Shown: positions 1 to 5,911 of the stretch, piece after piece
Position numbering within the stretch: position 1 is the first letter of the stretch
Layout: each line of letters begins with the position of its first letter
Source of the DNA: Bacillota bacterium
GTDB lineage: Bacteria > Bacillota > UBA4882 > UBA8346
Assembly (NCBI GenBank): GCA_028282485.1
Contig: JANQHU010000278.1
Coordinates: 1 to 5,911 of the forward strand
DNA length: 5,911 nt
Direction: 5' to 3'
Translations under genes and position numbers: made by a program
The notes under the pieces: generated by a model
The model's input: the letters and a program-made list of their open reading frames with translations, nothing else
Databases searched by the model: none
Told to the model about the DNA's origin: nothing

Positions 1-298
1 CCACCATGCCAATTAGATCCCCGTTGACTTCAACGATAATAACTCTAGTATCAAAGCCAATCTTTTTGATGGTTAATCCAAAGCGTTTACGTAGATCCAC
101 AATCGGGACAATGATGCCCCGCAAATTAATAACCCCTTCGACGAATGAAGGCGATTTGGGCACCCGGGTGATTCCTTGGTCAAGCTTCTCGATCTCTTTT
201 GCTTGCAAGATATCTACCGCAAACTCTTCTTCTCCCAGTTGAAAAATCACCAATTGTTTAGTTTCCGAATAATGCGCTTTTTTATCATTATCTTTCAT
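1..298 (-). CDS. cheW: Chemotaxis adaptor protein CheW, 3' end cut off by the window edge
   Basis: CheW is a cytoplasmic SH3-like adaptor that links methyl-accepting chemoreceptors to the CheA kinase in the signalling array. The reading frame starts at ATG 298-296 and stays open to position 1, giving 99 complete codons of a protein that is usually about 140-170 residues, so the C-terminal third lies outside the window. Visible family features are the N-terminal strand KQLVIFQLGEEEFAVDI (residues 14-30), the TRVPKSPSFVEGVINLRG block (44-61) with the hallmark NLRG at 58-61, and PIVDLRKRFGL (65-75). A good ribosome binding site (GGGAGG, 9 nt upstream) supports this start. The gene lies 33 nt downstream of the cheA stop and is very probably co-transcribed with it. 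A CheV (CheW fused to a receiver domain) cannot be formally excluded because the 3' end is missing, but the position right after cheA favours CheW. Confidence 0.93.
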   Translation of the reverse strand, partial: MKDNDKKAHYSETKQLVIFQLGEEEFAVDILQAKEIEKLDQGITRVPKSPSFVEGVINLRGIIVPIVDLRKRFGLTIKKIGFDTRVIIVEVNGDLIGMV

Positions 299-307
299 AA
301 TATATTA

Positions 308-313
308 CCTCCC
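308..313 (-). promoter_or_regulatory. Ribosome binding site of cheW
   Basis: GGGAGG on the minus strand, followed by T and a short AT-rich stretch, ends 9 nt before the cheW ATG at 298. It is a near-consensus Shine-Dalgarno sequence. It lies inside the 33-nt cheA-cheW gap, which leaves little room for a separate promoter and suggests cheW is translated from the cheA transcript. Confidence 0.8.
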
Positions 314-331
314 TAGAAAGCTTTAAAGACT

Positions 332-2428
332 TTATGCAACCGATCGAATATCGAGAATCAATGCCACTCGGCCATCACCTAAAATAGTAGCTCCGGCAAC
401 CCCTTTAATTGAGCCTAGGTAGCCCCCCAAGGATTTAATTACTACATCACGCTGGGGCAGTATTTTATCAACCGCGCACCCAATAATCTGCTCTCCAATT
501 TTAAGAATTACAATATCCACCTCGTCAATCTCGGTATTAATAGCGTTTGGGGTATCTAATAATTCTTGTAAGCGGATTAAGGGGGTTAATTCACCGTGTA
601 GTTCAAAGACTTCCTGAGTTCTAATCATTTTCACTTCTTTGCGATCAATACTAATAATCTGTTGAATATAGTTGGAAGGTATGGCGTAAATCTCCTCACC
701 CAGTTGAATGAGTAAGGTTTGAATAATCATCATTGTCAGTGGCAATTTCACCGTAATAGACGAACCTTCCCCATATTTGGAACTAATGGTAATCACTCCA
801 CCTAGTTCGTCAACTTTGGTTTTGACCACATCCATACCCACGCCCCGGCCGGAAATATCGGTGATCTTTTCCGCCGTCGAAAAGCCGGGCATTAAAGTAA
901 ACGCCAAAATCTGCTCATCATTCATTCCTTCTAAGGCTTCTTTATTAACTAAACCTTTCTGTACCGCTTTTTCCTTTACTCGTTCAATATTGAAACCCCG
1001 GCCATCATCAGTAACGGAAATAATTACATTACTTCCTTCCTGAAAAGCCCGGATGACAATGCGGCCGTTTTTCGGCTTATTGGCTTTGAGCCGTTCTTCT
1101 ACCGATTCCACACCATGATCAATCGCATTCCGAATTATATGTAACATCGGTTCGCCAATCTCATCAATCACCGTTCGGTCCAACTCGGTTTCCCCACCAA
1201 ATATTTCCAAGTTGATTTCTTTACCTAGCTCTTTGGAAAGATCGCGAACCAACCTAGGAAAACGGGAGAAAATAGCTTCAATGGGAATCATTCTAGCTTT
1301 TAAAACGCTATCGCGCAAATCCAAAGTGAGGCGACCTACTTGTTCCACAATTTCCTCTAATTCCCGGGAATTCAGACCCGTACTAATAGATTCCAGGCGG
1401 GAACGGTTAATCACCAACTCCCCTACTAGGTTCATTAATTCGTCTAATTTGTGAATATCAACCCGTACCGTCTGACTACCGGAAGAGGTATTGACCACCT
1501 TATTAGTAACTCTTTCTACTGCTTCCGGCATAGCTTTAGTTGGCGCTTTTTCGACTTTGTCAGGTTTTTCTTCCACGGAAACCGAACTGGGTTGTATTTC
1601 TGGTTGAGGGCTTTCTTCCGCTTTAGGGGGTTCTGCTACGGGAGTTTCTGTTGTAACAACAGCATCTTTTTGAAGTGCTTTGATCTCTTCAAATTTCTTT
1701 TGATCGATAAACACATCCGAAACTTCATTAATATTATAAACCCCGCGGTGAATATCTTCGGCGGTTGCTTTAGAAAGCAAAACAATCACAAATTTAAGAT
1801 CAAAATTTTCGGCCTCTAAATCCGGGATTGAAGGTACTCCTTTAAAAACCACTCCCAAACGTTCCGTTTCCCGTAAAATCATATAAACCCGGGCCCCTTT
1901 AAGGACACAATCATCCGCTAAAGTGACTTGGATATGATATATTTTCTTCTCCGGATCATCCGTTAAAGCTTTTTCCACATCAGCAATTTCACTGTCAGTA
2001 TATTCCAAAGCAATACCCGTTTTTTTAATCTCCTCGTCTGCTTTAGAATCACCATCAGCATATTGTTTTAACTCCTGCAAAACATCAGCGACATCAACAT
2101 CACCCTCTTGACCGCTCCCAATATTTTGCGCCAATGTTTCCAAGAGATCGATAGTATCAAACAAGACATTGATGATATCAGTTGAAACCTTCAATTCTTT
2201 GCTACGTAACTTACTTAAAACATCCTCCAAGTTGTGGGTGAGATTTGCCATTTTGACAAAGCCCATCGTTGCCGAAGCCCCTTTTAAAGTATGGGCCGCG
2301 CGAAAGATCCGATCAAGTATGGTATGATCGTCCGGATTATGTTCTAAATCAAGCAAAGACTGATTTAAAGTTTGGAGATGTTCACGGCATTCGTCCATAA
2401 ACACACTCAGGTACTGAGATATCTCCAT
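332..2428 (-). CDS. cheA: Chemotaxis histidine kinase CheA
   Basis: CheA autophosphorylates in response to chemoreceptors and passes the phosphate to CheY (and CheB where present). All five domains are visible, numbering from Met 2428 (698 aa). P1 (about 1-105) is the Hpt domain with FRAAHTLKG, phospho-acceptor His46. P2 (about 161-242) is the response-regulator docking domain. A Pro/Glu/Val-rich linker covers about 250-318. P3 (about 319-375) is the dimerisation helix pair containing HKLDELMNLVGELV. P4 (about 376-565) is the ATPase, with N box HIIRNAIDHG (430-439), G1 DDGRGF (474-479), F box LMPGFSTAE (512-520), G2 GRGVGM (527-532) and G3 GEGSS (553-557). P5 (about 566-698) is the CheW-like domain ending in a typical VALILDI segment. 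Length and order are normal for the family. Two adjacent ATGs (2431 and 2428) could start it. I chose 2428 because AGGAGG then lies 7 nt upstream instead of 4; the other start adds one Met. The stop is TAA at 334-332. No key residue is missing. Confidence 0.98.
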   Translation of the reverse strand: MEISQYLSVFMDECREHLQTLNQSLLDLEHNPDDHTILDRIFRAAHTLKGASATMGFVKMANLTHNLEDVLSKLRSKELKVSTDIINVLFDTIDLLETLAQNIGSGQEGDVDVADVLQELKQYADGDSKADEEIKKTGIALEYTDSEIADVEKALTDDPEKKIYHIQVTLADDCVLKGARVYMILRETERLGVVFKGVPSIPDLEAENFDLKFVIVLLSKATAEDIHRGVYNINEVSDVFIDQKKFEEIKALQKDAVVTTETPVAEPPKAEESPQPEIQPSSVSVEEKPDKVEKAPTKAMPEAVERVTNKVVNTSSGSQTVRVDIHKLDELMNLVGELVINRSRLESISTGLNSRELEEIVEQVGRLTLDLRDSVLKARMIPIEAIFSRFPRLVRDLSKELGKEINLEIFGGETELDRTVIDEIGEPMLHIIRNAIDHGVESVEERLKANKPKNGRIVIRAFQEGSNVIISVTDDGRGFNIERVKEKAVQKGLVNKEALEGMNDEQILAFTLMPGFSTAEKITDISGRGVGMDVVKTKVDELGGVITISSKYGEGSSITVKLPLTMMIIQTLLIQLGEEIYAIPSNYIQQIISIDRKEVKMIRTQEVFELHGELTPLIRLQELLDTPNAINTEIDEVDIVILKIGEQIIGCAVDKILPQRDVVIKSLGGYLGSIKGVAGATILGDGRVALILDIRSVA

Positions 2429-2433
2429 CATCC

Positions 2434-2441
2434 CACCTCCT
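2434..2441 (-). promoter_or_regulatory. Strong ribosome binding site of cheA
   Basis: AGGAGGTG on the minus strand is a full-length match to the anti-Shine-Dalgarno sequence and the strongest in the window. From the AGGAGG core, spacing is 4 nt to the ATG at 2431 and 7 nt to the ATG at 2428, which favours the second. Strong independent initiation here fits a gene that is not translationally coupled to flhG. Confidence 0.85.
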
Positions 2442-2444
2442 AAG

Positions 2445-2510
2445 TTTTAATTAGACTTTTAAGGCATAATTCCTGCAATTTTAAAATAAATTTGTACATT
2501 TTCTTCCTGC
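2445..2510 (-). repeat. Two-copy direct repeat, GCAGGAA-N19-TTAAAA, upstream of cheA
   Basis: The flhG-cheA spacer contains GCAGGAA at 2510-2504 and again at 2476-2470 on the minus strand, exactly 34 nt apart. Each is followed after 19 nt by TTAAAA (2484-2479 and 2450-2445), so both halves of the pattern repeat in register. The sequence between the blocks is poorly conserved. GCAGGAA is G-containing and stands out from the AT-rich surroundings; TTAAAA alone could easily recur by chance here. A 34-nt period is close to three helical turns, so paired binding of a regulator on one DNA face is possible, but no function is shown. Confidence 0.4.
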
Positions 2511-2513
2511 CAA
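2485..2513 (-). promoter_or_regulatory. Candidate weak sigma-A-type promoter for cheA
   Basis: On the minus strand TTGGCA (2513-2508, 5 of 6 to TTGACA) is followed after 17 nt by TTTATT (2490-2485, 4 of 6 to TATAAT). Spacing is ideal but the -10 is weak, and AT-rich spacers produce such matches by chance. I saw no sigma-D (TAAA-N15-GCCGATAA-like) promoter in the spacer. If real, it would give cheA and cheW expression independent of the upstream flagellar genes. It overlaps the first copy of the direct repeat. Confidence 0.22.
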
Positions 2514-2520
2514 ATATCCA

Positions 2521-2554
2521 CTTTTAGGACACATAATATAAATGTTTCCAAAAG
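2521..2554 (-). other. Imperfect inverted repeat immediately after the flhG stop
   Basis: Starting at the base after the flhG TAA, the minus strand reads CTTTTGGA, then AACAT, a 7-nt loop TTATATT, then ATGTG and TCCTAAAAG. The arms can pair as 5 bp (CTTTT/AAAAG), a bulged T, 3 bp (GGA/TCC), an A-G mismatch and 4 bp (ACAT/ATGT). No T-run follows on the minus strand, so it is not a standard intrinsic terminator for flhG. It could be an mRNA 3'-end stabiliser, an attenuating or processing hairpin, or chance. Read on the plus strand it is followed by TTATTTT, but no plus-strand gene is there to terminate. Confidence 0.4.
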
Positions 2555-3415
2555 TTATTTTCCAATTCTTAGTAATTTATTAAAAAAGGAGCCAATCCCC
2601 TCTTTTTTACTTTCAGCTTCTTGGTCTACTAGTTTTTCGGCTATTTTTTGGACCCCATGAGCTGCCTGAGAGCGTGGATGAATGATGGTGAAAGGTTGTT
2701 GTTCCTTTACTGCTTTAGACACAACCTGATCATGGGGCACAAATCCTAGGCATTTAACCGTGATTCCTAAAAACTTTTCGGAAACAGTAGTTAACTTCCT
2801 CACCACCTCTTCTCCTTCTTTATCATTTTTCACCATATTGACAATTAACAGAATAGAGGTATGCTGGGTAGAACTAGCAATAACTTTAATTACCCCATAG
2901 GCATCAGTAATTGCGGTGGGTTCCGGGGTGGTAACCACCACTACTTCTTCAGCAGCCAAAACAAACTTTAGCACACTGCGGGAGATGCCAGCTCCCGTAT
3001 CCACGATCATTATATCGGTAATTTTTTCAATATCATTTATATGCTGTAAACATATTTCTAAATTTCTCTCATTTAAATTAGCCAAACGATAATCTCCAGA
3101 ACCTCCGGCAATTATTCGTAACCCGGCCGGCCCGGTCAAGACAATCTCGTTCATCGCTTTGACACCGCTAATCACATGGCCTAAATGATACTTAGGAATT
3201 AAGCCCGTTAAGACATCCACATTAGCAAGCCCTAAATCAGCATCAACCAGTAGGGTTCGGTTGCCTTTTTGAGAAAGAGCGATGCCTAAATTAACGGCCA
3301 AATTAGTCTTACCAACCCCACCTTTACCGCTAGTTACCGCAATCACTCTCGTTCCCAAAATACTTTCTTGGTTTTCTTTAACCATCTCTCTTAACTTTTC
3401 TGCTTGATCATACAT
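2555..3415 (-). CDS. flhG: Flagellar number regulator FlhG (YlxH/FleN), MinD-type ATPase
   Basis: FlhG is a ParA/MinD-family ATPase that limits flagellar number and stimulates the GTPase FlhF. The 286-residue protein has the expected parts. An N-terminal DQAxxLR activation motif (DQAEKLR, residues 3-9) is the segment known to stimulate FlhF. The deviant Walker A is SGKGGVGKT (29-37) with signature Lys31 and Lys36. LLVDADLGLANVDVLTG (55-71) carries the Asp58/Asp60 region. The switch II/Walker B region is DTGAG (139-143). A C-terminal amphipathic segment (SFFNKLLRIGK, 276-286) resembles the MinD membrane-targeting helix used for ATP-dependent membrane binding. The start at ATG 3415 is supported by AAGGAG 7 nt upstream and preserves the DQAxxLR motif at the extreme N-terminus. 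It overlaps the end of flhF by 8 nt. The length is close to that of B. subtilis YlxH (298 aa). MinD itself is excluded by the activation motif and the flhF context. Confidence 0.96.
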   Translation of the reverse strand: MYDQAEKLREMVKENQESILGTRVIAVTSGKGGVGKTNLAVNLGIALSQKGNRTLLVDADLGLANVDVLTGLIPKYHLGHVISGVKAMNEIVLTGPAGLRIIAGGSGDYRLANLNERNLEICLQHINDIEKITDIMIVDTGAGISRSVLKFVLAAEEVVVVTTPEPTAITDAYGVIKVIASSTQHTSILLIVNMVKNDKEGEEVVRKLTTVSEKFLGITVKCLGFVPHDQVVSKAVKEQQPFTIIHPRSQAAHGVQKIAEKLVDQEAESKKEGIGSFFNKLLRIGK

Positions 3416-4709
3416 ATGAATACTCCTTAAATAATTTTGTAATTAAACGTTCCGACTTGGCTACCTCTATATCATCAGGAACATTTTGACCTGTTGTCAA
3501 ATAAGAAACCGGCCGTTTCGTCTGCCAGGCTAGACTAACTATCGGCCCCAAGGAAAGAGTCTCATCTAATTTTGTAAAAATCAAGTGGGTAAAAGCTATT
3601 TTGGTAAAATTTTTAATGATACAGGACATATCACGATACTGGGTAGTAGCACTAATGGTTAATAAAACCGAGTTAATGGCCGGATGTTTGACAAACCGAG
3701 CCAGATCCTCCATCATTTCTTGATTATAAGGACTGCGGCCCGCAGTATCTATCAAAACGCAATCGTAATTTGCTAATTTTTGCAAGGAGTTAGTAAGCTC
3801 TTCCGGAGAATAAATTACTTCTACCGGTAAATTAATAATCTCCCCGTAAGCCTTTAATTGCTCTACCGCGGCGATGCGGTAGGTATCAACCGTAATCAAT
3901 CCTACTTTTTTGCCTTCAAACAGATTAAAATTAGCGGCTAATTTGGCAATGGTGGTAGTTTTCCCCACTCCTGTGGGCCCAATTATGGCAATAACCTGTT
4001 GCTTTTTAAGATTATTCTTTAAAACCGGTTCTCCAAAGACTATTTGTCCCGCGATCAAATTTTGACAATGACTCAAAAAAGTAGTTTTGGCATCTTGGTT
4101 ATTAATACTGGAATTACGTAAACTTTCGGGAAGATGATCTAATAAATAATTAACCACCTCTTCCTCTAAACCATAGTTACGTAAATATTCCCGCCAACCA
4201 CCACTACTAACAGCGGCAGAACCTAGCGAATGATTATTGCTTACTCCCGTATCAAGGGGCGGCTGGTGATGCTCCAAAGAGGAGGCTAGCTGTTCCCTCC
4301 CGTAATTGATCATTTTGGGTACCTTGGAATCCATTACTTGTTTAATTAATTCTTTCATTTGGGCTAATTCTGCTTTGATTTCACTAGCTTCATTACTACT
4401 TAGACTATCTTCACTCTGATACAAAGGCCGAAACTGATTATTATTTTGGTGGGGATTGACAACTGGCTTAGCAATAGCTGATTGCTGCGTTGTCTCTGTT
4501 GTTGTTTGGGCAGGTTTTTTCAGTTGGTTTTCAGATTGATTTTCTTCTAAAGCGGCAATAACCTCAAATCTTTTTTTACTAAAAAAACCTAAGAAGCCAC
4601 CCTCTTTAAAAGGCTTCGTATGTAGAATCATCGCATTTCGGCCTAAATCACTCTTGACTTTAGCGATTGCTTCAGGGATTGTATCAGCTATATAACGTTT
4701 TACTCTCAT
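3408..4709 (-). CDS. flhF: Flagellar biosynthesis GTPase FlhF (SRP-type)
   Basis: FlhF is the third SRP-type GTPase beside Ffh and FtsY. It acts at the membrane to set the position of new flagella and forms a GTP-dependent homodimer whose hydrolysis is triggered by FlhG. The 433-residue protein begins with the typical B domain (MRVKRYIADTIPEAIAKVK, then a GGFLGFFSKKRFEVIAAL segment to about residue 54). A Gln/Asn/Thr/Ser-rich variable linker (about 55-168) and the helical N domain (about 170-235) follow. The NG GTPase has G1 GPTGVGKT (244-251), G2 DTYRIAAVEQL (275-285), G3 DTAGR (321-325), G4 TKLDE (379-383) and G5-like TTGQNVPDD (405-413). The start at ATG 4709 overlaps the flhA stop (ATGA). 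Its Shine-Dalgarno is weak (a GGGGTGGTGG stretch ending 10 nt upstream), so translation probably depends on coupling to flhA. FtsY and Ffh are excluded by the B domain and context. Confidence 0.97.
   Translation of the reverse strand: MRVKRYIADTIPEAIAKVKSDLGRNAMILHTKPFKEGGFLGFFSKKRFEVIAALEENQSENQLKKPAQTTTETTQQSAIAKPVVNPHQNNNQFRPLYQSEDSLSSNEASEIKAELAQMKELIKQVMDSKVPKMINYGREQLASSLEHHQPPLDTGVSNNHSLGSAAVSSGGWREYLRNYGLEEEVVNYLLDHLPESLRNSSINNQDAKTTFLSHCQNLIAGQIVFGEPVLKNNLKKQQVIAIIGPTGVGKTTTIAKLAANFNLFEGKKVGLITVDTYRIAAVEQLKAYGEIINLPVEVIYSPEELTNSLQKLANYDCVLIDTAGRSPYNQEMMEDLARFVKHPAINSVLLTISATTQYRDMSCIIKNFTKIAFTHLIFTKLDETLSLGPIVSLAWQTKRPVSYLTTGQNVPDDIEVAKSERLITKLFKEYSYV
3423..3428 (-). promoter_or_regulatory. 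Ribosome binding site of flhG, inside flhF
   Basis: AAGGAG on the minus strand lies within the last codons of flhF, 7 nt before the flhG ATG at 3415. It fixes the flhG start and, with the 8-nt gene overlap, suggests translational coupling of flhF and flhG, whose products work as a pair. Confidence 0.8.
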
Positions 4710-5911
4710 AGTTTAATCGCCACCACCCCGATGGAATGTACTTCCGCTTCTGCTACTATTTCATTATAAGATAAAACCATAATTTTAGAGTTATAACGTT
4801 CTATAATACGCCGTAAGACTAATCTGATAGCCGGTGAACAGAAGACCACCGGTTGATGTCCGGCTGCTAAGGCTTCTTTAACTAAATTACCGAGGCTTTC
4901 GTAAATTCTTTGGACTGCTTCCGGGTCGATGGCCACCCCTCCTCCTTGAGATTCCCGTTGTACCTTAATCAAATATTGTTCTAGTTTGGGATCCAGAGTG
5001 ATCACCCGAATCTTTCCTTCGTTATCCTGAACCTGCTTAGTAATCTGTCTGGCCAGGGAAGCGCGTACGTATTCAGTCAAAATGTCAATATCTTTGGTAT
5101 GGCCCGCATAATCAGCTAAAGTCTCCAAAATGGTGATTAGATTACGCACCGGAATTTCTTCTTTTAATAAATTAACTAACACCTTTTGAATCTCACCCAC
5201 CGTCATTAAGTTCGGGATTAACTCATTGACGACGACGCTGTATTCTTCTTTTATGTTATCAATTAATCCTTGCACTTCTTGCCTACCTAATAATTCGTAA
5301 GCGTGAGACTTAATTACTTCCGTCAAATGGGTGGCCAACACCGAAGGGGGATCGACCACGGTATAGCCGGCCATTTCGGCTTCATCTCGCTGTTTTTCAT
5401 TAATCCATAAAGCTGGTAACCCAAAAGCTGGTTCCGTGGTGGCAATGCCCTCTAACTTTTCGGTAACAATTCCCGAATCCATGGCCAAATAATGACTGGG
5501 CATAATCTCCCCTTTGGCCACCTCAATGCCTTTGATCTTGATCATATAAGTAGTCGGTTGGAGTTGCATATTATCCCGAATGCGCACCGGGGGTAAGACT
5601 ACTCCCAGTTCTAAAGCGGTTTGCCGTCTAATCATGGTGACTCGTTCAAATAAATCTCCCCCTTTATCCGGATCTACCAGGGGAATTAAACGATAGCCGA
5701 TTTCTAACTCCATGGGATCAATTTGCAAGAGGGAAACCACGTTTTCAGGTTTTTGGGCTTCATCCTCTTCGGCGGCTTCTTGTTCTTTAGCTTCTTCTGC
5801 TTTTTGTTGTTCGCCATTAGCTTTACTGAGACTATAGGCCAAAAAGCCAACTATAGCGGCAATAATAAAGAAGGGCACTTTCGGCATTCCCGGGATTAAA
5901 CCAAAAAAGGC
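4706..5911 (-). CDS. flhA: Flagellar export gate protein FlhA, 5' part outside the window
   Basis: FlhA forms the nonameric export gate of the flagellar type III secretion system; its cytoplasmic ring docks chaperone-substrate complexes. Only the C-terminal 401 codons are present of a protein normally near 680-700 residues. The frame is open to the window edge (AFFGLIPGMPK), and the ATG at 5887 is the internal Met of the conserved GLIPGMP motif, not the start. Numbering from that Met, the last transmembrane helix is about 4-20 and a Glu/Ala/Lys-rich charged linker about 25-50. The cytoplasmic domain then runs to the end, with PPVRIRDNMQL (99-109), VDPPSVLATHLTEVIKSHA (178-196), ELLGRQEV (198-205), ILETLADYAGHTKD (253-266), YVRASLARQI (273-282) and the terminal VLSYNEI (371-377). 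The LGRQEV and VDPPSV-type motifs are shared with virulence-type InvA/YscV homologues, but the neighbouring flhF and flhG identify this as flagellar. The stop is TGA at 4708-4706. Confidence 0.97.
   Translation of the reverse strand, partial: AFFGLIPGMPKVPFFIIAAIVGFLAYSLSKANGEQQKAEEAKEQEAAEEDEAQKPENVVSLLQIDPMELEIGYRLIPLVDPDKGGDLFERVTMIRRQTALELGVVLPPVRIRDNMQLQPTTYMIKIKGIEVAKGEIMPSHYLAMDSGIVTEKLEGIATTEPAFGLPALWINEKQRDEAEMAGYTVVDPPSVLATHLTEVIKSHAYELLGRQEVQGLIDNIKEEYSVVVNELIPNLMTVGEIQKVLVNLLKEEIPVRNLITILETLADYAGHTKDIDILTEYVRASLARQITKQVQDNEGKIRVITLDPKLEQYLIKVQRESQGGGVAIDPEAVQRIYESLGNLVKEALAAGHQPVVFCSPAIRLVLRRIIERYNSKIMVLSYNEIVAEAEVHSIGVVAIKL

Noticed and set aside
6..242. Plus-strand open frame of 78 codons at the left edge.
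   Set aside because: It is antisense to the clearly conserved CheW frame (NLRG and PIVDLRKRFGL motifs) and has low-complexity composition.
299..331. A possible promoter or terminator in the cheA-cheW gap, which contains a short CTTTAAAG palindrome.
   Set aside because: The gap is 33 nt and mostly taken up by the cheW ribosome binding site. The palindrome is too short and AT-rich to form a terminator.
777..1454. Two plus-strand open frames (777-1043 and 1212-1454) antisense to the cheA kinase region.
   Set aside because: Both lie opposite the conserved P3/P4 coding sequence and have no family resemblance or initiation signals.
1451..1819. A 122-codon plus-strand open frame antisense to the cheA P2 domain and linker.
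   Set aside because: It is complementary to a well-conserved cheA frame, is rich in Phe, Asn, Arg and Ile with no domain, and has no convincing ribosome binding site. It is a shadow of the biased codons of the Glu/Lys-rich cheA region.
2481..2534. A 17-codon minus-strand frame in the flhG-cheA spacer (ATG 2534 to TAA 2481, beginning MCPKSGY).
   Set aside because: No ribosome binding site precedes the ATG, which sits inside the hairpin arm, and the length is within chance for AT-rich DNA. The peptide has no recognisable features.
4706..5887. Treating the ATG at 5887 as the true start of a short 393-residue FlhA-like protein.
   Set aside because: The same frame continues upstream to the window edge and encodes the conserved GLIPG that precedes this Met in FlhA, so the Met is internal and the gene is only truncated by the window.

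Overview
The window is a piece of a flagellar and chemotaxis operon. All genes are on the minus strand, so transcription runs from high to low coordinates: flhA (5' end outside the window), flhF, flhG, cheA, then cheW (3' end outside the window). The gene content and order resemble the long fla/che operon of Firmicutes, in which Bacillus subtilis has flhA-flhF-ylxH(flhG)-cheB-cheA-cheW-cheC-cheD-sigD. The strong AGGAGG-type ribosome binding sites, moderately AT-rich DNA and Gram-positive-like protein sequences point to a motile Firmicute, more likely a clostridial-type lineage than Bacillus. Genus and species cannot be read from this window.

Layout: 5911-4706 encodes the last transmembrane helix and the whole cytoplasmic domain of FlhA, the export gate of the flagellar type III secretion system. 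flhF (4709-3408, SRP-type GTPase) overlaps flhA by 4 nt in an ATGA arrangement. flhG (3415-2555, MinD-type ATPase) overlaps flhF by 8 nt. These three genes form a tightly coupled unit for flagellar assembly, placement and number control. A 123-nt non-coding spacer (2554-2432) follows. It holds an imperfect hairpin just after the flhG stop, a two-copy direct repeat with a 34-nt period, a weak sigma-A-like promoter candidate and the strong cheA ribosome binding site. cheA (2428-332) encodes a complete five-domain chemotaxis histidine kinase. After a 33-nt gap comes cheW (298 to the window edge), its receptor-coupling adaptor.

How they work together: FlhF and FlhG control where and how many flagella are built, and FlhA feeds export substrates into the nascent structure. 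CheW couples chemoreceptors to CheA, which phosphorylates CheY to control flagellar rotation. Every catalytic motif I checked is intact. The main departure from the B. subtilis plan is that no cheB lies between flhG and cheA. I found no mobile element, CRISPR array, RNA gene or convincing novel system. This is a mostly ordinary core-motility region, and the spacer upstream of cheA is its most interesting part.
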